Shown here: positions 1 to 5,192 of the stretch, piece after piece
How the letters are laid out: each line of letters opens with the position of its first letter
Numbering within the stretch: the first letter of the stretch is position 1
From: Candidatus Cloacimonas sp. 4484_140
Lineage (GTDB): Bacteria > Cloacimonadota > Cloacimonadia > JGIOTU-2
Direction of reading: 5' to 3'
Assembly (NCBI GenBank): GCA_002049945.1
Contig: MVCT01000029.1
Span: forward strand, 1 to 8,720
Length of the DNA stretch: 8,720 nucleotides
The notes under the pieces: generated by a model
The model's database searches: none
The model's input: the letters and a program-made list of their open reading frames with translations, nothing else
What the model was told of the DNA's origin: nothing
Program-made: the position numbers and the translations under genes

Positions 1-60
1 GAAAAGCGAAGAGCGTAGAGAGAAGAGCGAGGAGAGAAAAGAGATAGGTGAAGAGTGAGA
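1..60. repeat. Purine-rich degenerate GAAGAG tract
   Basis: The + strand is almost all purine, with imperfect iterations of GAAGAGC, GAGAGA and GAAGAGTG. It has no conserved period and no open reading frame of note. It looks like a low-complexity intergenic tract at the edge of the structured gene-free region that follows. The left boundary is the window edge, so its full extent is unknown. Confidence 0.55.
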
Positions 61-290
61 GTGTGGCTCATTGTAACTCAACATTCCGATGTTGAGTACG
101 CAAGGATTTGAATCTTGCGCTACCAAGACAATCGAACAAGTTCCTATAAAATCTTCATACTGAACTCCATGCAACTTCGTTGCCTATGAAGTCCAGCTTG
201 AAGTTAAAACATTGCGAATGGTTGACTAAGGAGACCTTCCACCTTCATTATTCCGGTGTGACAGGTCGCAATGGTTATAAGTAATGTTAT

Positions 291-313
291 CAATTAATAG
301 ACTCTTCTCCGCC
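291..313. repeat. Direct repeat copy 1
   Basis: CAATTAA, then TAG, then ACTCTTCTCCGCC. The second copy at 522-541 is CAATTAA followed directly by ACTCTTCTCCACC. The two match at 19 of 20 aligned bases apart from a 3-nt insertion and lie about 230 bp apart. Neither is in coding sequence. Confidence 0.6.
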
Positions 314-521
314 TGCTGGCTGATCAGAGTGACAAATGTTTTTAGCTTTAGCCGGGAGGTGTGTAATTTTGGTTTAGGATAAACCTGCACACTTCAAAAC
401 TATAGAGTAGAGACGTTTTTATCCCATCATGAACAACAGTATTTCATCCTCACCTCATGCTTCGCCACGAAGCAAGTCCGACATGATAGCAACGGTCTTA
501 TCCCATCGGTAAATAGCACAG

Positions 522-541
522 CAATTAAACTCTTCTCCACC
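522..541. repeat. Direct repeat copy 2
   Basis: CAATTAAACTCTTCTCCACC, partner of the copy at 291-313 and lacking that copy's TAG insertion. The pair brackets about 208 bp of gene-free DNA. A shorter direct repeat inside the bracket, ending in TTATCCCATC, occurs at 413-428 and 492-507 (14 of 16 bases match). Confidence 0.6.
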
Positions 542-579
542 AATAATTTTAAAACTTTTCATTGCTAACCCTGTCCAAC

Positions 580-607
580 TTGATTGGGAGTATCGGGAAT
601 CTATTAT
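580..607 (+). promoter_or_regulatory. Weak sigma70-like promoter candidate for the five-gene run
   Basis: TTGATT at 580-585 and TATTAT at 602-607 are 16 bp apart, a plausible but imperfect -35/-10 pair oriented towards aroQ. It would leave a leader of about 180 nt containing the 25-bp tandem repeats. No better pair was seen nearer the gene: TTGACA at 758-763 has no acceptable -10 at the right distance. Confidence 0.22.
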
Positions 608-619
608 ACATTCCCAAGC
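592..619. repeat. Junction of two dispersed-repeat half-elements
   Basis: ATCGGGAATC (592-601) is followed after 8 nt by ATTCCCAAGC (610-619). The first is identical to 5131-5140 and the second matches 5089-5098 at 9 of 10 bases, but here the halves are in the opposite order. This is the pattern expected where one copy ends and another begins. GGGAAT/ATTCCC at 595-600/610-615 can also form a small hairpin. Confidence 0.5.
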
Positions 620-620
620 A

Positions 621-720
621 GGGGCTTAGGAACGAGAGGAAAGCAGGGGCTTGGGAATGAGAGGAAAACAAGGGCTTGGGAATGAGAGGAAAACAAGGGC
701 TTGGGAATGAGAGGAGAAAA
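621..720. repeat. Four-copy 25-bp tandem repeat
   Basis: Four uninterrupted copies occupy 621-645, 646-670, 671-695 and 696-720. The core GGGCTTGGGAATGAGAGGAA is shared, with a few substitutions in copy 1 (TTAGGAACGAG) and at the last bases of copy 4. The middle copies are nearly identical, which suggests recent slippage expansion. The 25-nt period is not a multiple of three, so the array is not a coding repeat. The first unit continues directly from ATTCCCAAGC at 610-619, whose reverse complement GCTTGGGAAT lies in the unit, so each copy can pair with that arm. Confidence 0.9.
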
Positions 721-757
721 AAATTTTGTGGGTATGCATGAACAAATCTTCAAAATC

Positions 758-788
758 TTGACACAAAATGAATTCATTTTGACGTCAA
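758..788. promoter_or_regulatory. Near-palindrome directly upstream of aroQ, possible operator
   Basis: A perfect 16-bp palindrome, AAAATGAATTCATTTT (765-780), is flanked by TTGACAC on the left (758-764) and GACGTCAA on the right (781-788). The flanks are complementary except for one substitution and one extra base, giving an imperfect palindrome of about 31 bp ending 5 nt before the aroQ ATG. The position suits an operator for a dimeric regulator or a leader hairpin over the translation start. No regulator is encoded nearby, so the role is inferred. Confidence 0.4.
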
Positions 789-793
789 TCCTT

Positions 794-1231
794 ATGAGCA
801 AAAATATACTAATCATTAACGGACCAAATCTTAACTTTCTTGGAAGACCGGAAATGAGCATTTACGGAAAAGAAACGCTGGCTGACCTTCATTCAATTAT
901 CTATCAGTGGATAACAAATGAGGAGTGGCAGGCGCGGTTTTTCCAGAGTAATAGCGAGGGTGAAATCATCGATTATATCCAAAATAATTCTGAATGGGCT
1001 CACGGCATGGTTATCAATCCGGCTGCCTTATCCCATACCAGTATCGCTATTTATGACTGCATTAAATCCATCAGCTTGCCATCCATAGAAGTCCATCTCT
1101 ACAACATCTATCACATAGAGGAATTCAGAAGAACTTCTATAAACGGTCTCGCCTGCCAAAAGGTTATTGCGGGCTTAAGAGTACTGGGATATATCGAGGT
1201 GCTGGAAGATCTCAAGAAAATTCTAAAATGA
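794..1231 (+). CDS. aroQ: Type II 3-dehydroquinate dehydratase (AroQ)
   Basis: This cytoplasmic enzyme converts 3-dehydroquinate to 3-dehydroshikimate, the third step of the shikimate pathway to aromatic amino acids. The 145-aa length is normal for the dodecameric type II family. The start ATG at 794 is chosen because the family begins with a short M-x-K-x-L-x-I-N-G-P-N-L strand, seen here as MSKNILIINGPNLNFLGR. The frame stays open upstream to 701, but that extension has no family character and overlaps the tandem repeats. Active-site positions are present: Arg18 and Tyr24 in the flexible lid (GRPEMSIYG), Asn75 (INPAALSHTS), His101 (IEVHLYNIYH) and Arg112 (EEFRR). PAALSHTS is a slight variant of the usual P-G-A-Y/L-T-H-T-S. 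No strong Shine-Dalgarno is visible; a near-palindrome occupies that place. The stop overlaps the next gene's ATG (ATGA). Confidence 0.97.
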   Translation: MSKNILIINGPNLNFLGRPEMSIYGKETLADLHSIIYQWITNEEWQARFFQSNSEGEIIDYIQNNSEWAHGMVINPAALSHTSIAIYDCIKSISLPSIEVHLYNIYHIEEFRRTSINGLACQKVIAGLRVLGYIEVLEDLKKILK

Positions 1232-1902
1232 ACTTTTCACGGGAATTGATCGAGATTTACGATCTTTTGTATGATCGTCACGGTCCCCAGCACTGGTGGC
1301 CCGGCGAAACCCGTGATGAGATCATTATCGGAGCAATTCTTACCCAAAACACTAACTGGAAAAACGTAGAAAAAGCAATCGAAAACCTCAAACATAAAAA
1401 CCTGCTTACGCTCACCGCATTGAGAAATGCAGAAATTAAAGAAATCGCACAATGCATTCGTCCTTCAGGTTATTACAACCAAAAGACAACTCGCTTGCAG
1501 GAAATTGCCAAATTTTTTCACAGGAATAGTTTACAATGTTTCGGCGCTCATTCTATAGCAAATATGCGTAAGGAACTAATTACTCTGAAGGGTATCGGTC
1601 CAGAAACTGCCGATTCAATACTTCTCTATGCATTTGAAAAGCCGGTCTTTATTATTGATGCATACACAACCAGGATATTTCAGAGATTAGGATTTTTACC
1701 TGGTGGCATTTCATATGAAGAAGCACAGAAATTTTTCATGCAAAATCTTGAAAATAATACAAAATTATTTAACGAATTTCATGCTTTGCTTGTGCGTCAT
1801 GCAAAAGAATATTGCCAGAAAAATCCGCACTGTGCAAAGTGTGTTCTATTGAATAAATGTAAATTTGAGAATAAAAATCATGATCTCAACAAAAAACAGT
1901 AA
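1228..1902 (+). CDS. Endonuclease III-like DNA glycosylase (COG2231/MagIII type)
   Basis: This 224-aa HhH-GPD protein probably removes damaged, likely alkylated, bases from DNA in base-excision repair. The N-terminus has the W-W-P-x-E-T and A-I-L-T-Q-N-T-x-W-x-N-V signature (residues 23-47) typical of COG2231, the group that includes Helicobacter MagIII 3-methyladenine glycosylase. The helix-hairpin-helix is LKGIGPETADSIL (120-132) and the catalytic Asp is Asp144 in FIIDAYTTR. At the position of endonuclease III Lys120 there is Glu126, so a lyase activity of the endonuclease III kind is not expected. The C-terminus has Cys196, Cys202, Cys205 and Cys211 (C-x5-C-x2-C-x5-C), suited to a [4Fe-4S] cluster but one residue shorter in the first spacing than the common C-x6-C. 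Translation is probably coupled to aroQ through the ATGA overlap. Substrate specificity is inferred, not visible. Confidence 0.86.
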   Translation: MNFSRELIEIYDLLYDRHGPQHWWPGETRDEIIIGAILTQNTNWKNVEKAIENLKHKNLLTLTALRNAEIKEIAQCIRPSGYYNQKTTRLQEIAKFFHRNSLQCFGAHSIANMRKELITLKGIGPETADSILLYAFEKPVFIIDAYTTRIFQRLGFLPGGISYEEAQKFFMQNLENNTKLFNEFHALLVRHAKEYCQKNPHCAKCVLLNKCKFENKNHDLNKKQ

Positions 1903-2755
1903 ATCAAAAAAAATACGGCACATCTTTATTGTATCTGACGCAACAGGTTCCACCTGCGAAATGGTCGTCAAAGCTGCACTAAGTCAATTCAGAACGACCG
2001 ATGTACATCTTCATAGGGTTCGTTATGTTCGGACAGAAAAGGAAATAAAGGATGTCGTCCAGGAGGTAATGGAAGTTGATGGGGTCATTGCTTATACTCT
2101 TGTTTCCAACGAGCTCCGTGATCTCATTTTTGATGAAGGAAGAAAGTGTGCAGTTCCAACGATCGATGTGATGGGTCCCTTACTGAGCAGGTTTACAGAA
2201 TATTTAGATATCTCACCTATGGCAGTACCTGGTATGTTCCGTAGCTTGGATAAGAACTATTTCCAGCGCATCGAGTGTGTCGACTTTGCAGTTAAGCATG
2301 ATGACGGAAAGAAAACCGGCGACCTGTACAAAGCTGATATTATAATTGTCGGTCCCAGCAGAACTTCGAAAACTCCTATCAGTATATATCTTGCTTACAG
2401 GGATTATAAGGTTGTTAATATTCCGATGATAGTTGGAATTGACCCACCTGTGGAGCTTTTCCAAATTAATCAGAATAAAATCGTTGGTCTGACCATCTCT
2501 CCCAGCCGCCTGAAAATCATTCGGGAAGTACGTGCGAGCAGATATACACATATCCAACTCTCGGAATATATCGATGTAGAACTTATAAAAAAAGAGCTGA
2601 AAAATTGTATGCAGATATACAACAAGCACAATTGGAAAATCGTTGATGTAACTTCAAAATCTATTGAGGAAGCAGCTACCGAGATCATGCGTTTATTTGG
2701 TAACAGAAAATTTGACAGCACGTATGTTAAAAAATTGAGTGACCACGATGGTTAG
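1880..2755 (+). CDS. ppsR: PEP synthase/pyruvate phosphate dikinase regulatory protein (DUF299, PpsR/PDRP)
   Basis: The family is a bifunctional ADP-dependent kinase and Pi-dependent phosphorylase. It inactivates or reactivates PEP synthase or pyruvate, phosphate dikinase by phosphorylating a Thr next to the catalytic His, and so controls pyruvate-PEP flux. The product of 291 aa has the expected length. The N-terminal FIVSDATGSTCEMV motif and the P-loop GPSRTSKTP (about residues 158-166) are diagnostic; the family more often has GVSRTSKTP. YRDYKVVNIPM follows in the usual place. ATG 1880 is preferred over an in-frame TTG at 1865; the choice adds only five residues. The start lies 23 nt inside the glycosylase gene, so coupling is likely. 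Neither target enzyme is encoded in the window, so which one it regulates cannot be told here. Confidence 0.95.
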   Translation: MISTKNSKSKKIRHIFIVSDATGSTCEMVVKAALSQFRTTDVHLHRVRYVRTEKEIKDVVQEVMEVDGVIAYTLVSNELRDLIFDEGRKCAVPTIDVMGPLLSRFTEYLDISPMAVPGMFRSLDKNYFQRIECVDFAVKHDDGKKTGDLYKADIIIVGPSRTSKTPISIYLAYRDYKVVNIPMIVGIDPPVELFQINQNKIVGLTISPSRLKIIREVRASRYTHIQLSEYIDVELIKKELKNCMQIYNKHNWKIVDVTSKSIEEAATEIMRLFGNRKFDSTYVKKLSDHDG

Positions 2756-3959
2756 AATTATAAACAGCTTCTTGATGGTGATTTTTATTTTGTTCCTGAC
2801 TACAGGATGTACTTCAAAATTCGAAAAAGCGCAAAGAGAAAAACAGGAAGAAATAACACTTATTGTATCGGAAAAGATATCATCCTATCTCTCTACTCTT
2901 ATGACTTCCCTTCTTAATATTTTCCAAGAGCCATCTGAGGTAACAAGTCAGAATTACAAGCTGCTTAAAGATCAATTTCCTGAAATCTTTGCTTTGTTAC
3001 TATATAACAATGATTTAGAACTTCAAAGAAAATACCCATCAAATATCAATCCTAATAATCTAACCGAAAACTGCCTGACTATTCAGAACAGAAAAAATAT
3101 TTCAGCCATTACCAAACCCTTTATCGGGCATTCCATTTATAAAAATACTAATGTCTATATCTGCATCACTATACCATTCATCACAAATGATCAAGTTGAT
3201 CGTGATATTCTGATTGTTTTGGTTAATACTGCTGTGCTCTTTTCAAAAATTGAACGGGAACACATAGTACCTTATCCCTATTCGCTTATCGTTATAAATG
3301 ACCAACAGGACGTTGTGTATGATTCTGACCCAATGAGGATTGGAAAAGATTTCCTTACAAAAATCGATTCAGATGATTACGATCCGGCATTGAAAAATCT
3401 CTTTAATATGATGACGGAAAATGCCAGAGATTATTTCAAAACTAACATCGAAGAAAAATCAAGAAATCTGAGAAAAATCTATACCTGGAACACAATCCAA
3501 TCTTATGATGAGACCTTTTATGTTACACTTGTCCGTAATTTAAACAGAAGTATAAAAAAGCGGTCAGAAGATGTATATCTGCTTTCTACACTCCGCAGTT
3601 ATGCGATTCAAGACACACTCATTGACCCCATTATCGAGGAACAACCCAAAGATATCGAAAAACTTCTGAAATATATGTATGACCAGAATCCGGAAGTATA
3701 TTCCGTTCAACTGGCTGACACTACTGGAACTGTCATAAGCGGATGGCCTCCGTGCAATTCCATAATTGGATATTGCAATTCTCAAAAACTAAACAAATAC
3801 TTTGACGCTACACTTGATCAGGTCATTAATTCGAAGCAGGAGAATATCATTCATGCACCTCTATTTGAGGGAGGTGAAGGGAGAATCATTTTTATTCCAG
3901 TGCTCGTACACGAAGACCTGTATGGTGTGTTGATAGCTATCGAACCAGAAGGAAACTAA
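2748..3959 (+). CDS. Predicted lipoprotein with Cache/PAS-like sensory modules and no output domain
   Basis: I do not recognise a named family. The 403-aa product begins with a hydrophobic signal segment (MVRIINSFLMVIFILFLTTGC) and a type II cleavage site at Cys21, so it should be lipid-anchored outside the cytoplasm. A helical stretch (about 25-60) is followed by alternating strands. Residues about 178-202, including VINDQQDVVYDSDP and RIGKDF, resemble the pattern of Cache sensor domains. A second PAS-like segment near 316-334 (YSVQLADTTGTVISGWP) runs to the C-terminus. No kinase, cyclase, HAMP or chemoreceptor domain follows, and no second membrane segment is seen. Cys337 and Cys343 (C-N-S-I-I-G-Y-C) could form a disulfide. 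ATG 2748 is chosen over GTG 2739 because GAGTGA lies just upstream and the signal peptide then starts normally. It overlaps ppsR by 8 nt. The Cache assignment is by eye. Confidence 0.75.
   Translation: MVRIINSFLMVIFILFLTTGCTSKFEKAQREKQEEITLIVSEKISSYLSTLMTSLLNIFQEPSEVTSQNYKLLKDQFPEIFALLLYNNDLELQRKYPSNINPNNLTENCLTIQNRKNISAITKPFIGHSIYKNTNVYICITIPFITNDQVDRDILIVLVNTAVLFSKIEREHIVPYPYSLIVINDQQDVVYDSDPMRIGKDFLTKIDSDDYDPALKNLFNMMTENARDYFKTNIEEKSRNLRKIYTWNTIQSYDETFYVTLVRNLNRSIKKRSEDVYLLSTLRSYAIQDTLIDPIIEEQPKDIEKLLKYMYDQNPEVYSVQLADTTGTVISGWPPCNSIIGYCNSQKLNKYFDATLDQVINSKQENIIHAPLFEGGEGRIIFIPVLVHEDLYGVLIAIEPEGN
3947..3953 (+). promoter_or_regulatory. Ribosome binding site of the GNAT-like gene
   Basis: AGAAGGA lies 7 nt before ATG 3961, inside the last codons of the lipoprotein gene. 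It is the clearest Shine-Dalgarno in the + strand run and fixes the start of the acyltransferase-like gene, which begins 1 nt after the preceding stop. Confidence 0.6.
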
Positions 3960-3960
3960 C

Positions 3961-5076
3961 ATGATCACAATAAAAAAAGTCGAAACAAAAAAAGACTGGA
4001 AACAATTTATTGATCTTCCATTCAAGTTATATAAGGAAGATAAGAATTGGGTTCCGCCACTTAAAAAAGAAGTGTTTTTTAAACTCAATACAACGAAACA
4101 CCCTTTCTGGGAACACGCAATTCGCGAAGTATTTCTAGCGGAAAAGGATGGTGTTGTCGTGGGAAGGATCGTAGCGATTATTGATGATAATTATAATCAA
4201 CTCTGGGACGAACACATGGGCGCTTTCGGTTTCTTTGAGTCAATCGACGACTTCGAAATTGCCAAAGCACTGCTTGATGCGACATATACCTGGCTGAAAG
4301 AGCACGGCGCTGATAAAATGCGTGGTCCGCTCAGTCCTTCTCAAAATGACGAATGCGCCTTCTTGCTGGAAGGATATGACTCTCCGCCAGTCATGATGAT
4401 GTCCTACAATCCGCCATATTATCTTACTCTAACAGAAAAATACGGTATGAAAAAAGCCAAAGACCTCTACGCTTTTTACAAATCTCATAAAACTGCTCCA
4501 TCTTCCCAAATTCAAATTGCAGTTGATCGCCTGAAAAAAAATCCGAATATCTCAACAAGGCATGTTGATATGAAACGTATTAAAGAGGAAGCACATCTCA
4601 TCAAAGAACTATATAATGAAAGCTGGCAAAAAAATTGGGGTTTTTCTCCAATGACAGACAAAGAGTTCGACCTTATGGTTGATGAGCTCAAAAAAGTCGC
4701 TGACCCGCATCTTATATGGTTTGCCTTTTACAAAGATGATCCGGCTGGTGTTGCTATCACACTGCCCGATTACAATCTAGTTTTCAAGAAATTGAATGGC
4801 AAATTAGGACTGATGGGTATTATTAGATTTTTACTATACAAACGAAAGATCGTGGGCACACGTGCGATAGTGTTCGGATTCAAACAGAAATACCGCCGAT
4901 TCGGACTGCCGGCACTTCTTTATCACGAAACTATGCAAGCTGGATTGAAGCGTGGTTACAAGTGGTGCGAGCTTTCATGGAACCTCGAAGACAACGATCT
5001 TATAAATCAATTTGATGAAAAGGTTGGCGGAAAGCTCTATAAAAAATATCGAATCTACGAGATGCCTATCTTATAA
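3961..5076 (+). CDS. GNAT-superfamily acyltransferase-like protein of unknown substrate
   Basis: This 371-aa protein resembles a widespread, poorly characterised family of roughly 370-390-aa acyl-CoA N-acyltransferase-like proteins. Recognisable stretches are FIDLPFKLYKEDKNWVPPL (17-34), a half-GNAT strand-turn with VVVGRIVAIID (65-75), GFFES, MRGPLSPSQNDE (120-131), and MMMSYNPPYY (145-154) leading to KAKDLYAFY. A second GNAT-like unit covers about 210-365, with YRRFGLPALL (311-320) at the place of the acyl-CoA pyrophosphate loop. Two GNAT halves suggest an internally duplicated fold, as in FemX or mycothiol synthase. There is no signal peptide, so it is cytoplasmic. Some relatives may act in lipid N-acylation, but no sphingolipid or other lipid-synthesis gene adjoins it on this strand. 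It ends the + strand run and faces the lytic transglycosylase gene. The substrate is unknown. Confidence 0.8.
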   Translation: MITIKKVETKKDWKQFIDLPFKLYKEDKNWVPPLKKEVFFKLNTTKHPFWEHAIREVFLAEKDGVVVGRIVAIIDDNYNQLWDEHMGAFGFFESIDDFEIAKALLDATYTWLKEHGADKMRGPLSPSQNDECAFLLEGYDSPPVMMMSYNPPYYLTLTEKYGMKKAKDLYAFYKSHKTAPSSQIQIAVDRLKKNPNISTRHVDMKRIKEEAHLIKELYNESWQKNWGFSPMTDKEFDLMVDELKKVADPHLIWFAFYKDDPAGVAITLPDYNLVFKKLNGKLGLMGIIRFLLYKRKIVGTRAIVFGFKQKYRRFGLPALLYHETMQAGLKRGYKWCELSWNLEDNDLINQFDEKVGGKLYKKYRIYEMPIL

Positions 5077-5088
5077 ATTTCGCATGTC

Positions 5089-5140
5089 ATTCCCGAGCCC
5101 CCTGTCGTGTCGTAATGAAATGGAGACTGAATCGGGAATC
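5089..5140. repeat. Inverted-repeat intergenic element between convergent genes
   Basis: ATTCCCGA (5089-5096) and TCGGGAAT (5132-5139) are perfect 8-bp inverted repeats around a 35-nt loop, in the 116-bp space between two converging genes. Both ends recur, in swapped order, at 592-619. It resembles dispersed REP-like or miniature elements with ATTCCC...GGGAAT ends. It could act as a bidirectional transcript end by stalling or RNA stabilisation, but no T-tract adjoins the stem. A six-T run at 5175-5180 has only a weak hairpin upstream (CCAG 5140-5143 with CTGG 5156-5159), so no convincing intrinsic terminator is assigned. Confidence 0.6.
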
Positions 5141-5192
5141 CAGCAGCTAAAGTTACTGGCTTATAAGTGTTTCCTTTTTTAGAATTAAATCA

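Larger units (their letters stand above)
61..600. other. Gene-free region rich in hairpins, candidate structured RNA or mobile-element remnant
   Basis: No credible protein gene is visible on either strand; all frames are broken by stops. Several perfect inverted repeats lie close together: 76-84/89-97 (9 bp, TCCG loop), 99-104/114-119 (6 bp), 153-159/185-191 (7 bp) enclosing 171-175/179-183 (5 bp), 210-217/266-273 (8 bp), 357-363/388-394 (7 bp with one G-U) enclosing 371-375/381-385 (5 bp), and 459-464/468-473 (6 bp). Two direct-repeat pairs are also present (291-313 with 522-541; 413-428 with 492-507). Such density is expected of a structured noncoding RNA or the noncoding end of a mobile element. 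I do not recognise the family, and the strand is undetermined because most stems would form on either strand. Confidence 0.45.

Noticed and set aside
99..119. T-arm-like sequence (minus strand CAAGATTCAAATCCTTG) suggesting a tRNA
   Set aside because: The T-stem has a mismatch and no acceptor, D-arm or anticodon arm can be folded around it.
455..562. 35-codon minus-strand open frame starting MKSFKIIGGEEF
   Set aside because: It is very short, has no convincing ribosome binding site and matches no family I recognise. It overlaps hairpin 459-473 and a direct repeat, so it is probably chance or a decayed remnant.
621..720. Possible CRISPR array
   Set aside because: The units are directly contiguous with no spacers between them and no cas genes adjoin.
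758..763. TTGACA as a -35 element for aroQ
   Set aside because: No -10-like hexamer lies 16-18 nt downstream, and the site is part of the palindrome close to the start codon.
701..793. In-frame N-terminal extension of aroQ by 31 residues
   Set aside because: Type II dehydroquinases begin just before the I-N-G-P-N-L strand. The extension encodes the last tandem repeat and the palindrome and has no conserved character.
604..861. 85-aa minus-strand open frame rich in Pro, Phe and Ser
   Set aside because: It is produced by the 25-bp tandem repeat, whose period is not a multiple of three, and then runs antisense into aroQ. It has no family features.
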